DNA of 37,703 nt from Verrucomicrobiota bacterium (GCA_016200005.1 JACQFP010000065.1:1-37703), one strand, 5' to 3'; shown: positions 23,173 through 32,425, numbered from the stretch's first letter. Translations and numbers: made by a program. The notes: a model not told the origin generated them from the letters alone.

Positions 23173-26052
23173 TTGAAAACTTATCGAGATTTGCTCCGCT
23201 TGCGAATTTGCCTGCCCGTGCTTGTTTTCATTTATTTAGCCAGCACCAGTCGCGCCAATCCGGTTCAGGAAAGGGGAGCGTTGACTTTTCAATCTGTCGA
23301 TCAGGCTCATTTCCAATTTGGCGGTGTGCTTGGCCAGCGCATCGACGCCAACGTCGATAACTGGCTTTTGCGCGCGCCGATGGCCAACCCCGGGATGCTC
23401 GAAATGTTTCGCGTGCGCGACCGCACGCCGACGCCGAACCTCGTGCCGTGGGCCGGAGAATTCGTCGGCAAATACCTCATTTCTGCCATTCAAGCTCTAC
23501 GCATGACCGACAACCCGGCGCTCAAGAAGCAAGTCGCTCAAGTCGTCGCCGAATTGATCGCGAGTCAGGCGGACGACGGTTATCTCGGCCCGTTTCCCAA
23601 GGCAATCCGACTGAAAGCCAACTGGGATTTGTGGGGACATTATCATTGCATGGAAGCGCTGTTGATGTGGCACGATGACACCGGTGATGAAGCCGCTTTG
23701 ACGGCGTGTCGTCGCGCCGCCGACCTGATCTGCAAAACATTTTTGGATCAACCGCTGCGCGTCTTCGACGCCGGTTCGCACGAGATGAACATGGCCGTCA
23801 TCCACGGACTCGGTCAGCTTTACCGCCACACCGGTGAAGCGCGTTACCTGCGGATGATGCACGAGATTGAAAAGGATTGGGAGCGGGCTGGAGATTATCT
23901 GCGCAGCGGCGTGAACGGTCTGGAATTCTTTCAATCGCCGCGACCGCGCTGGGAAAGCCTGCACGATCTTCAGGGATTGCTTGAACTGTATCGTATCACC
24001 GGCGAGGAAAAGTATCGCGCCGCGTTTGAACATCATTGGCGCAGCATCGCGCGGTGGGATCGTCACAACGACGGCGGTTTCTCCTCCGGCGAACAGGCCA
24101 CCGGCAATCCCTACGCGCCCGGCGCCATCGAGACGTGCTGCACTATCGCGTGGATGGCGTTGAGCGTCGATATGCTCAAGCTGACCGGCGACCCGCGCGT
24201 CGCCGATGAGCTGGAACTCTCCACCTTCAACGGCGCGGCGGGCGCGCAACATCCGTCCGGGCGCTGGTGGACTTACAACACGCCGATGGACGGCGTTCGC
24301 GAAGCATCGGCGCATACGATTGTCTTCCAATCGCGCGCCGGCACCCCGGAACTCAACTGTTGCTCCGTCAACGCGCCGCGTTCGCTCGGTATGTTGTCGG
24401 AGTGGGCGCTCATGGCGGCAAGCGACGGGCTGGTTTTGAATTATTACGGCGCGGGAAAATTCAGCGGAAAACTGGCGGACGGAACACAGGTCAGCTTTAC
24501 CGAGACGACTGACTATCTCCTGCTGGATCGCGTGAAAATAAAAGTCGAACTGTCCAAGGCGCAAACGTTCAACTTGCGACTGCGAATTCCCGGTTGGTCA
24601 AAGACAACGACGGTCCAGTTAAACGGCACGGCGACGGAAAATGTGAAGGCGGGAAGTTACCTAGAACTGAATCGTCGCTGGAAAAAGGGCGACGTTGTCG
24701 AACTGGAATTTGACATGGGGTTGCGCTTCGTCACCGGCGACCGTGAGACGGCGGGAAAAGTTTCGTTGTATCGCGGCCCACTGCTGCTCGCCTACGATCA
24801 ACGCGACAACGACTTTGACGAGAACGCCATTCCGCCGCTGGATTTGGACCGACTGCGCGAGTCGAAGTTGGTGACGACTGGTAGCCGCCGAGGTAACGAG
24901 GCGGAGTCATCATCGCAAATTCCAAGCAAGAAAGTCCGCCTCCTTACGTCGGCGGCTACGACCGATATTTTATCGCCGTGGTTATTGCTCGACGTGACGG
25001 GCAAGGATGGTCGCCGACTTCGGCTGCGGGACTTTGCCAGCGCCGGTTGCAATGGCACGCGCTACAGATCCTGGTTGGTTGCAGAAAACTCGCCGCCACC
25101 GCCGGTCGTCACTCGAATTCCTGCGGACGGTGCGTCCATCACGACAGGAAAATCGTTGTTCAAGTGGACGACGAGAACGAATTCGATGTTGTCAGAATAC
25201 CGGCTGGTGGTGTCTGACATGTCGGATTTCTCTCGGGCAGAGATTGAGATTAATGGCATCAAACCAAACCGTTTCGCCTTGGATGAAACCGAGAAACGGA
25301 AACTCTCTTCGGGTCGTTGGTACTACTGGAAAGTCATCTCGCGCAACCAAAGCGGCGAGACTGAAGGCGCGCAACCAGCGGCACGATTCAAGGTGGACGC
25401 TTCGCTTTCGCCCGCGCCCGAAGATTTGTCCGGCGGCAATACGGAGGGGCCGGGCGGCGTGTTAGTGAGCGCCACGTTGCACGGCAATCCTAAACCGGAA
25501 TTCGGCCAATTGAAACGCGCCACAGATTTTCAACCAGCGACTGACCCGGACAATCAACCGGCTCACGCGGTCTCGTTGAACGGACAAGGACAGATGTTGG
25601 TTTACAGCCTCGAGGAATTTCCCGATGAAAATTATTCGGTGGCAGTGTGGGTCAAGCTCGACGCATTGCCCGAGAATCATCTCGGCCAGATTTTCAGCGC
25701 GTGGGCGGTGCCGATGGACGACCCATTGCGCGTGTGCATCGACAAAGGGAAACTGTTCGCACGTATCGAAGCGCAGCAAGGTTTCTCCACTGAAGGCGTT
25801 GCCATCGACACCGGACGCTGGCATCACGTCGCGGCAGTCAAGTCGGGCAACCAACTGACGCTTTATCTGGATGGTAAGGCGCGCGGGTCAGTCGGCGTTC
25901 CGGCGTACATCAATTCCGCCGCTCGAAGTATTGCGTTAGGCGGCAACCCGAATTATTCCGGCAATGAATTTCTGGCGGCGGAGTTTGCCGGGTTTGCCTT
26001 CTACAATCGCGCATTGACGGCGGAAGAAATCAAAGTGCTGGCGGCTCGTTGA
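23173..26052 (+). CDS. Secreted GH127-like beta-L-arabinofuranosidase with LamG domain and palindromic insertion
   Basis: The 959-residue product has a signal peptide (1-28), a GH127/DUF1680-type (alpha/alpha)6 barrel (about 40-450) and a beta domain (about 460-640). A fibronectin-like segment (about 640-745) and a C-terminal LamG/concanavalin-like domain (about 760-958) follow. The metal/catalytic set is present as Glu320-x-Cys322 and Cys396-Cys397, with the same E-x-C and C-C spacing as in the characterised GH127 enzyme. This predicts cleavage of beta-L-arabinofuranosides from plant glycoproteins or polysaccharides. The start is TTG 23173 because it alone gives the signal peptide; no strong ribosome site is seen. 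Residues about 570-596 are encoded by the palindrome at 24881-24959, in a surface region. Confidence 0.85.
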   Translation: MKTYRDLLRLRICLPVLVFIYLASTSRANPVQERGALTFQSVDQAHFQFGGVLGQRIDANVDNWLLRAPMANPGMLEMFRVRDRTPTPNLVPWAGEFVGKYLISAIQALRMTDNPALKKQVAQVVAELIASQADDGYLGPFPKAIRLKANWDLWGHYHCMEALLMWHDDTGDEAALTACRRAADLICKTFLDQPLRVFDAGSHEMNMAVIHGLGQLYRHTGEARYLRMMHEIEKDWERAGDYLRSGVNGLEFFQSPRPRWESLHDLQGLLELYRITGEEKYRAAFEHHWRSIARWDRHNDGGFSSGEQATGNPYAPGAIETCCTIAWMALSVDMLKLTGDPRVADELELSTFNGAAGAQHPSGRWWTYNTPMDGVREASAHTIVFQSRAGTPELNCCSVNAPRSLGMLSEWALMAASDGLVLNYYGAGKFSGKLADGTQVSFTETTDYLLLDRVKIKVELSKAQTFNLRLRIPGWSKTTTVQLNGTATENVKAGSYLELNRRWKKGDVVELEFDMGLRFVTGDRETAGKVSLYRGPLLLAYDQRDNDFDENAIPPLDLDRLRESKLVTTGSRRGNEAESSSQIPSKKVRLLTSAATTDILSPWLLLDVTGKDGRRLRLRDFASAGCNGTRYRSWLVAENSPPPPVVTRIPADGASITTGKSLFKWTTRTNSMLSEYRLVVSDMSDFSRAEIEINGIKPNRFALDETEKRKLSSGRWYYWKVISRNQSGETEGAQPAARFKVDASLSPAPEDLSGGNTEGPGGVLVSATLHGNPKPEFGQLKRATDFQPATDPDNQPAHAVSLNGQGQMLVYSLEEFPDENYSVAVWVKLDALPENHLGQIFSAWAVPMDDPLRVCIDKGKLFARIEAQQGFSTEGVAIDTGRWHHVAAVKSGNQLTLYLDGKARGSVGVPAYINSAARSIALGGNPNYSGNEFLAAEFAGFAFYNRALTAEEIKVLAAR
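24881..24959. repeat. REPIN-like palindromic element inside the GH127 gene
   Basis: Two 27-base arms (24881-24907 and 24933-24959) are inverted copies with three mismatches, around a 25-base centre. Each arm contains its own small CCGCC/GGCGG hairpin. The element translates in frame into about 26 residues rich in Ser, Arg and Glu. It belongs to the same family as the intergenic element at 28083-28157: both begin GTAGC and share GCCGA.GT.A. Confidence 0.88.
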
Positions 26053-26057
26053 TGGTT

Positions 26058-26121
26058 TTGGGGAGCGCGCGCCGCTGGCGTGCCCACCGCTCCGTACACA
26101 TCGGCCGCGTAAGCTCCCCAA
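26058..26121. repeat. Intergenic palindromic element
   Basis: TTGGGGAGC (26058-26066) and GCTCCCCAA (26113-26121) are perfect inverted arms. Next to the left arm GCGCGCC and GGCGTGC can pair with one mismatch, giving an inner hairpin. It follows the GH127 stop by a few bases and could serve as its 3' end, but there is no T-run. Confidence 0.7.
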
Positions 26122-26146
26122 TCCGCCCAAGAACGAAGTTTGCCTT

Positions 26147-28023
26147 GTGAATCTTTGGAAAAAGTGGCAGACTCAGCCGGTAGAAAAAATGAAAGAGGGA
26201 AAGGCGAGTACGATGTTCACGCTAAATGAACTCATAAGACGAATGGTCCCGCATCTCTTCCTGCAACGATTGCTGGTGGCGACTCTTAGCAGCCAAGTCA
26301 TCTGTGCGTCAACTATTCTGGCAAGTTCGCCTCCTGGCCAAGTGGTGGAGTGGGGTGATGTAATTATGCAGTATGTTGAGCCCCGGACGATATTTACCAA
26401 CATCGGAGCAGGATTTACCCACAATCTAGCAGTGAAAAGTGACGGCACGGTTATCGGTTGGGGACAAAACTTCAACAACTACGGTCCAGCCATTGTGCCC
26501 ACAGGGTTAAGCAACGTCGTGGCTGTTGACGGAGGACAATATCACAGTGTAGCGCTCAAAAGCGACGGCACGGTGATAGCCTGGGGAAGAAACAACCAAA
26601 ATCAAACGAATGTGCCGCCGGGATTGAGCAACGTCGTGGCCGTTGCTGCAGGAGTCAGTTTCGGTGTTGCACTCAAGAGCGACGGTACAGTGGTCACATG
26701 GGGACTCCCGGGATCCATTCAGACGACTATTCCTCCCGGGGTAACCAATGTGGTAGCCATTGCATCGAGAGTGAATCACACCCTTGCGCTCAAGAGTGAC
26801 GGCACGGTGGTTGGTTGGGGATTTGACACTTACGGTCAAGCGACAGCGCCTCCCGGCTTAAGCAACGTGATTGCAATTGCGGCGGGAAATTCGCACAGCC
26901 TAGCGCTTCAGAGCGATGGCACGGTCATCGGATGGGGAAACAATCCCAACGGTCAAACGAATGTGCCCGCGGGGTTGAGCAATGTGGTGAGCATTGCCGC
27001 AGGCCACAGTCATAGTTTAGCGCTCAAAAGCGACGGTACCGTCGTTTGCTGGGGAAGAAACAACGAGGGCGAGACCAATGTGCCTCCAGGGTTGAGTAAC
27101 GTGGTGAGTATTGCCGGGGGGTTGCTTCACAGTTTGGCGCTCACAAGCGATGGCAGGGTAGTCGGATGGGGAGACAACACCTACGGTCAAAAGACGGGTT
27201 CCGATGCCTGGAGCGAAATCGTCGGTATCGCAGCGGGATCGTATCATGTCTTGGAGCTGAAGGGGGACGGTGGAGTGGTAGCGTGGGGAGCAAACGCTGT
27301 AGGTCAAGCAACCGTGCCTACCGGGTTGAGCAAGGTGCTGGCCATTGCCGCTAGCGCAAGCAACAGCGTGGCGCTATTGAGTGACGGCGCGGTGTTCGCT
27401 TGGGGATGGAACACTTTCGGTCAAACGAACGTGCCAGCAGGTTTGAGCAACGCGGTGGCTATTGCTGCCGGATTCGCCCACGTCTTGGCGCTTACCAGCA
27501 ACGGCACTGTTGTAAGTTGGGGAGACAATACTTTAGGACAAACAAATGTGCGTGTCGGTGTGAGTAACGTCGTGGCCATTGCGGCAGGATATTTTCACCT
27601 GCTGGTTTAAGTAACATAGTAGCCATTGCTGCGGGAGGAGCTAGCGGGGCCAACTACGGCCACAACTTGGCGCTGAAAAGCGATGGCAAAGTGGTTGGAT
27701 GGGGTGACAACGTTTTTGGTCAGACGAATGTTCCTGCTGGATTGAGCAACGTCGTGGCCATTGCTGCGGGAGGGAATCACAGCCTGGCGATAACGGCTAA
27801 ACTCAGGATCAATTCCGTCAGACTAACGAACCAGATCCCAGCGATCGAGTTCCGCACATTTTCGGGTCAACTGTATTTAGTGGAGTACTCGCCTGGTTTC
27901 AATCCCGGCAGTTGGTTCCCGCTGCCAGGCAGCGATGTTTCAGGCAATGGCTACGATGCGCAGGTGACGGATACGAATGCTGTCGCTTTTGGTATGCGGT
28001 TCTATCGCTTGAAGCAGCAGTGA
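26147..28023 (+). pseudogene. RCC1-repeat (beta-propeller) protein gene, broken by an internal deletion
   Basis: The gene encodes a signal-like N-terminus (hydrophobic stretch ending near Ile-Cys-Ala-Ser) and about 12-13 tandem 39-residue RCC1-type repeats, each of the form Ile-Ala-Ala-Gly...Leu-Ala-Leu-Lys-Ser-Asp-Gly-Thr-Val...Trp-Gly...Gly-Leu-Ser-Asn. A PVC-style C-terminal tail ends Arg-Phe-Tyr-Arg-Leu. The frame stops at 27608-27610 inside repeat 11, but similarity continues at once in another frame from 27598 to the TGA ending at 28023. About 70 bases of one repeat are missing at this junction. If expressed it would yield a truncated propeller. GTG 26147 opens the frame; ATG 26213, with GAGGGAAAGG upstream, may be the true start. 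The ligand is unknown. Confidence 0.8.
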
Positions 28024-28082
28024 TGGGAGTTCAGTCGGCACGGTGGCAGAAACTCGGCCTCCAAAGCTGTTTCGTTTTCTCC

Positions 28083-28157
28083 GTAGCAGCCGACGTCAGT
28101 CGGCTCACTTCCTTTGGAGCATGCAATAAATCAGAGCGGACTGACGTCCGCTGCTAC
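28083..28157. repeat. REPIN-like palindromic element (GTAGCAG family)
   Basis: Arms at 28083-28105 and 28135-28157 are 23-base inverted copies with two mismatches. Each arm is itself a hairpin: AGCCGAC/GTCGGCT in the left arm and AGCGGAC/GTCCGCT in the right. The two mismatches are paired changes that keep each inner hairpin perfect. It lies between the RCC1 gene and the end of the penicillin acylase gene. Confidence 0.9.
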
Positions 28158-28187
28158 AATTTTGAAGACTCACTTTCATCAAGAATA

Positions 28188-30629
28188 TCAAGGCCGACGG
28201 AAGGTCATGGTTCTGACCTTCGCCTGAGCCGGCAACTTCTTTGCGTCGCTCAGCATATTGAGTGGGACGTATTGGCCGGTGGCCCAGAGGCGCATCAAAT
28301 CGTTGTAGAGTGGACTGTCGGGGTCCTCGCTCTGGCCGCCGGGATAAATGCCGACGCTTTGATCGAGGTGACCGAAATCGACAATCATCCGCCACGACGC
28401 GCCACCGCCAATCGTGCCAACGTTGCTTCCCGGGTTGACTGTGAATTCGGTGCCGACCGTCGGCCCGCCGTCGCGGCTCAGTTCAGGTTGGCGGGTCAGC
28501 GAGCCAATCTTCAACTGGTTGATGTTGCCCCAGCGCCATTTTTCAACATCGTCGCCAAATTGTTTCTTGAGTGACGCGACCGCAGCTTCGAACGAACGTT
28601 GCATGATTTCCTTGCGGGTCTCGCGTTCGGGCGTGGCGCGGTCGTCGAACCAGATTGAACTCGGAAACTCGCGGGTCAGATATTCAAGGACTTCAAGCTC
28701 CGGCTCGCGATGGTTGCTGCCGCTGAAGCCCCACGAGCCGCCGGGCTGCTCGATGCCGCGGCTCATCCATTCGTCGTTCCAGACCTGACCGCGATAAACC
28801 TCAAACCAGCGCAGCCAGATGGCCGGGCCGATGACGTTGGTGTTCGCAACGTAATTCCACTTTTCAAGTTCCTGCACTGCGCGCTTCGTCAACGAGTCAT
28901 TGAAGTTCGCCGTCTTGAGTTCCTCGAGCAGAAGCGGCACGAAGCGTTCGGCGGCCTTGTCGTAAGCGTCGCATTGAATCGGCTTCATGGTTTCGACGGT
29001 GAGTTTCTTGGCGGCGGTGAGCATGTCGTTGATGCGGCGGATGCGATAATTGCAGTCCCACATCCAGCCGAGATAATGCGGATAGTCGAGCGGCGTGGGC
29101 CGGGCGTTGGCGGAGGCGACGAAGTGATCGGCTGGATTGATTGCCAGCGGCAATTCGTTGCGCGGAATCATTCCCGCCCAGTCATCGTCGCCGCTCGCGC
29201 CCTCCATCGGGATGCGGCCCTGACCGCGCAATCGCAGCGGCAACGAACCGCACGGATGCAGGGCGATATTTCCCGCACGGTCGGCGTAAATGACGTTCAT
29301 CGCGGGGACGGTCAGGTCATCGAGCGCGTTGAGGAACTGCTTGAGATTTTTCCCGTGCGAGATGCGCCAGATGGCGACGAAGTCTTTCGTTGGGCCGAGC
29401 CCGGTCCATTGGAGGGCGATGGTTCTCCCTTCACGGCTGATGATTGGCCCATGAACGGTTGAGTCGATGTTCAAGGTGTGTGGTGATTCCCCACGCACCG
29501 CGACTTGCTCTTTGGTGCGGTTGATTTTTTTCCATTCGCCGCGGTGTTTGTATTGCATGGCATCGGCGGAGTTGATGGTTTCCACAAACATGTCCACGGC
29601 GTCCGCCTGCAAGTTGGTGAAGCCCCAGCCGAGATCGTCGTTGTGACCGATGACGAAGCCCGGCCCGCCGGGGAACGTGACGCCGACGAGGTTCTCGCCG
29701 TTGACCGAAATGTGGCAGGCGTACCAGATCATCGGCAGGCTGAAGCCAAGGTGTGGATCGTTGCAAAGGATCGGCTTGCCGGAGGCGGTCTTGGTGCCGT
29801 CCACCGCCCAATTGTTGCTGCCGAAACTTCCGCCGCGCCCCAGCCAGCGGACGTTGGCATAACGTCGTAACGCCACCGTATAAGCCGGCGCGGCACCCGG
29901 CACAGGCGTGAGGGAAGCGGCGGCATATTTGCGGCGGTCGGCCTGTACTTTGACTGCCGACACTTCATAGGGTCGATCGATGGGCCAGAGTTCTTCGGCC
30001 GCGGTGACGCCCAGTTTTTCGACCATCAAGCCGAACCAGAGGTCGTCCAGCGTGCCGGATTGGTCCCAGCCCATGTATTTGGAAAAGACGAGCGTGTCCA
30101 CCGGCGTCCAGGGCGCAGGCTTGTAGCCAAGCTTTTTGAACGGAGCGGGCAGGCCTTTCTCGCCCAGCTCGGCGATGCGCGCGTTGACTCCCTCAGCATA
30201 AGCGAGCAACTCGGCACGCAATTGGGCGGGCACTTCGTCGGAATTCCACACCGCCTCGCAACCCCGCCGGATGCCCAGTTGCCGGACGATGATGTCCGAT
30301 TCGAGCGCGCCTTTGCCGAGAATTTCGGCCACGGTGCCCGAACCTTGCCGACGAAACAAATCCATCTGCCACAAGCGTTCGCTGGCGTGCAGATAGCCGA
30401 GCACACGCGCGGCGTCGGACCACGACTTCGCGTAAATGTGCGGGATGCTGTGATTGTCGAAATAAACTTTTACGCCGTCGCCCAGTCCCGCGAGGCCAAC
30501 GTCATCGGAAGCACCGATGGCTGAGACGGAGCAAAGCCCCAAGCAGACACAGGTGAGCAACCCGACAAATGATCTCGCAGTTTTTTTCATAAGGGATTTT
30601 CGTTGGCCGATGATGAATTGGGTGGGCAT
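28188..30629 (-). CDS. Penicillin acylase family protein
   Basis: Members are periplasmic Ntn-hydrolases cleaved autocatalytically into alpha and beta chains. They hydrolyse amides such as penicillins or acyl-homoserine lactones. The 813-residue protein has a signal peptide, an alpha-chain region with Ala-Ser-Glu-Arg-Leu-Trp-Gln-Met-Asp, and Gly-Ser-Asn-Asn-Trp-Ala-Val around Ser271, the expected nucleophile at the new beta-chain N-terminus. Asn-Asp-Pro-His-Leu-Gly follows. Further conserved blocks are Gly-His-Asn-Asp-Asp-Leu-Gly-Trp-Gly, His-Gly-Pro-Ile-Ile and a C-terminal Gly-Gln-Ser-Glu-Asp-Pro. ATG 30629 has a weak GGA eight bases upstream; ATG 30590 gives a shorter, more typical signal peptide. 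The substrate cannot be told, but quorum-signal acylase activity is possible. Confidence 0.92.
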   Translation of the reverse strand: MPTQFIIGQRKSLMKKTARSFVGLLTCVCLGLCSVSAIGASDDVGLAGLGDGVKVYFDNHSIPHIYAKSWSDAARVLGYLHASERLWQMDLFRRQGSGTVAEILGKGALESDIIVRQLGIRRGCEAVWNSDEVPAQLRAELLAYAEGVNARIAELGEKGLPAPFKKLGYKPAPWTPVDTLVFSKYMGWDQSGTLDDLWFGLMVEKLGVTAAEELWPIDRPYEVSAVKVQADRRKYAAASLTPVPGAAPAYTVALRRYANVRWLGRGGSFGSNNWAVDGTKTASGKPILCNDPHLGFSLPMIWYACHISVNGENLVGVTFPGGPGFVIGHNDDLGWGFTNLQADAVDMFVETINSADAMQYKHRGEWKKINRTKEQVAVRGESPHTLNIDSTVHGPIISREGRTIALQWTGLGPTKDFVAIWRISHGKNLKQFLNALDDLTVPAMNVIYADRAGNIALHPCGSLPLRLRGQGRIPMEGASGDDDWAGMIPRNELPLAINPADHFVASANARPTPLDYPHYLGWMWDCNYRIRRINDMLTAAKKLTVETMKPIQCDAYDKAAERFVPLLLEELKTANFNDSLTKRAVQELEKWNYVANTNVIGPAIWLRWFEVYRGQVWNDEWMSRGIEQPGGSWGFSGSNHREPELEVLEYLTREFPSSIWFDDRATPERETRKEIMQRSFEAAVASLKKQFGDDVEKWRWGNINQLKIGSLTRQPELSRDGGPTVGTEFTVNPGSNVGTIGGGASWRMIVDFGHLDQSVGIYPGGQSEDPDSPLYNDLMRLWATGQYVPLNMLSDAKKLPAQAKVRTMTFRRP

Positions 30630-30700
30630 GAAGTTTCCAGCCTAAAAAACTTCGTCAATCACAGAAAGCGTTCACGGAAAAGTGACGGCGAGTGGATTTA

Positions 30701-30767
30701 CCGTTTGGTGTCCACGCTTTAGCGTGCGTTGGTCATGATGGCCGGCTAAAGCCGGGACAACAAACGG
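30701..30767. repeat. REPIN-like palindromic element (CCGTTTGGTGTCC family)
   Basis: CCGTTTGGTGTCC at the left end and GGACAACAAACGG at the right end (30755-30767) pair with one mismatch. Between them lie two small hairpins, CACGCT-TT-AGCGTG and CCGGCT-AA-AGCCGG. The layout (outer inverted arms, one inner hairpin near each end) is the same as at 28083-28157 but the sequence is a different family. It sits in the divergent penicillin acylase-SDR gap. Confidence 0.85.
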
Positions 30768-30868
30768 ATTCTCCGCTCTGAGATGCGCTGCCACCCGATA
30801 TGCTCCAGTATCTTTCCGGCATTGCCTTTGAAAGTAATTTCGATACGCTCCGTCGCAATTCAAAAATT

Positions 30869-31630
30869 ATGACACAACAATTTGCGGACAAGGTGGCGCT
30901 GGTGACGGGCGGGGCCTCGGGCATCGGAAGGGTGACCGCATTGGCGTTGGCCAAGGAAGGCGCAAGGGTGACAGTCGCCGACGTCTCGGTCGAAGCCGGG
31001 GAAGCAACGGCCAAAATGATTTCTGACTCCGGCGGTCAGGCAATCTTTACGAAAACCGATGTCACCAAATCAGGGGAGGTGGAAGCGATGGTCAGCGAAA
31101 CCGTCAAGAAGTTCGGGCGGCTTGACTTTGCGCTGAACAACGCTGGCATTGACGGCGTCCGCGCCCGCACCGCTGATTACCCGGAAGAAGTGTGGCGACA
31201 GGTGATCGACATTGATTTGACCGGTGTTTTTCTGTGCCTGAAGTACGAGCTTCCAGTGATGGCCAAACAAAAGGGCGGCGTCATTGTGAACTTGTCGTCA
31301 GTCGCCGGCGTCACCGGTTTTCCCGGGCACGCGGCTTACACCGCCGCCAAACACGGTGTCATTGGTTTGACCAAGACGGCGGCCATCGACTACGCGAAGG
31401 TAGGGATTCGCGTCAACGCCGTCTGTCCCGCATATACGCGGACGCCAATGATAACGCGCATGTTGGAGAGCCACCCGGAGTTTGAAGCCAAATTGATCGA
31501 CCGGGTTCCGCTCAAGCGACTGGGCACGGCGGAGGAAATTGCACAGGCGGTAATTTATCTTTTCTCGGATGCCGCTGCCTTCATCACCGGCCACTCGTTG
31601 GTGATGGATGGTGGGATTGTGGCCGAATAA
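30869..31630 (+). CDS. SDR family oxidoreductase
   Basis: The 253-residue protein is a classical short-chain dehydrogenase/reductase. It has Thr-Gly-Gly-Ala-Ser-Gly-Ile-Gly at the dinucleotide site, Asp after the second strand (suggesting NAD(H) preference), Asn-Asn-Ala-Gly, the catalytic Ser in Asn-Leu-Ser-Ser-Val-Ala-Gly and Tyr-Thr-Ala-Ala-Lys. The C-terminal Gly-His-Ser-Leu-Val-Met-Asp-Gly-Gly is standard. The substrate is unknown. ATG 30869 gives the usual N-terminus; a longer frame from 30800 would overlap non-SDR sequence. It is followed after 12 bases by the histidine phosphatase gene. Confidence 0.92.
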   Translation: MTQQFADKVALVTGGASGIGRVTALALAKEGARVTVADVSVEAGEATAKMISDSGGQAIFTKTDVTKSGEVEAMVSETVKKFGRLDFALNNAGIDGVRARTADYPEEVWRQVIDIDLTGVFLCLKYELPVMAKQKGGVIVNLSSVAGVTGFPGHAAYTAAKHGVIGLTKTAAIDYAKVGIRVNAVCPAYTRTPMITRMLESHPEFEAKLIDRVPLKRLGTAEEIAQAVIYLFSDAAAFITGHSLVMDGGIVAE

Positions 31631-31642
31631 GCGCGGGCAACC

Positions 31643-32356
31643 ATGAGCCTTCTATTTTTTGTGCGGCATGGCCAGGCTTCGTTTAATGGCGATGATTACG
31701 ATCAGCTCTCGACGCGCGGTGTGGAGCAATCACGTCAATTGGGACTTCACTGGGCAGATTTGAATCTGATCTTCGATCGTGTCTATGTTGGTCCGCGCCG
31801 CCGTCACCAGCAATCACTGGAGGCGGTCGCCGCCGTGTATCGCGAGCGCGGACTGAACTGGCCTGAGCCGGTTGGATTGCCGGAACTGGACGAACATTCA
31901 GGCCAGGACGTTCTGAGCCGCTCGCTGCCCGATTTGATGCAACGCGATCCTGCCATTCGCGAAATGAAGGAAAAGCTGCGCAAGGATTCCGACACCGCGC
32001 AGCGCGATTATTTGCGACTCTTTCAAATGGTGACGCGGATGTGGGTGCGTCGCGAATTGAGTCTTCCTGATCTGGAGGCGTGGCATGAGTTTCGTGGCCG
32101 GGTCAATCGGGGGCTGGCCAAGATAACTGAGTCAGCAGGCAGCAAAAAGAAAGTCGCAGCGTTCAGCTCCGGCGGCCCCGTGGCGGCCGCAATGGGATTT
32201 GCGCTGAACCTCGAAGACGAAAAGACGTTGGAGCTGAGCTGGGTGGTTCGCAATGCCGCTTACACTGAATTCCTGTTTTCGCGCGGACGGTTTTCGCTGG
32301 TGACGTTCAATGCGGTCCCACATCTGACCAACCGGGATTTATTGACGTTCATCTGA
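31643..32356 (+). CDS. Histidine phosphatase (phosphoglycerate mutase-like) protein
   Basis: The 237-residue protein begins Leu-Leu-Phe-Phe-Val-Arg-His-Gly-Gln-Ala, the Arg-His-Gly signature of the histidine phosphatase superfamily. Ser-Thr-Arg-Gly-Val-Glu-Gln-Ser-Arg-Gln-Leu-Gly then Val-Gly-Pro-Arg-Arg-Arg-His-Gln follow. Pro-Glu-Leu-Asp-Glu-His-Ser-Gly-Gln supplies the catalytic acid, and Ala-Ala-Phe-Ser-Ser-Gly-Gly-Pro-Val stands where the second His (often Ser-His-Gly) would be, so that His is replaced by Ser. This may lower or change activity. It is 12 bases after the SDR gene and likely in its operon. Confidence 0.85.
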   Translation: MSLLFFVRHGQASFNGDDYDQLSTRGVEQSRQLGLHWADLNLIFDRVYVGPRRRHQQSLEAVAAVYRERGLNWPEPVGLPELDEHSGQDVLSRSLPDLMQRDPAIREMKEKLRKDSDTAQRDYLRLFQMVTRMWVRRELSLPDLEAWHEFRGRVNRGLAKITESAGSKKKVAAFSSGGPVAAAMGFALNLEDEKTLELSWVVRNAAYTEFLFSRGRFSLVTFNAVPHLTNRDLLTFI

Positions 32357-32425
32357 AGCAAATCCGCTTCGATTGAACAGCGTCGTGATTTCAGACAGGC
32401 TCTGAACTGCGGGGCTCAAAAAAAC

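Noticed and set aside
26400-27800. A 117-base direct-repeat array that could suggest CRISPR
   Set aside because: The repeats are contiguous coding units of 39 codons with no spacers; they are RCC1 propeller repeats.
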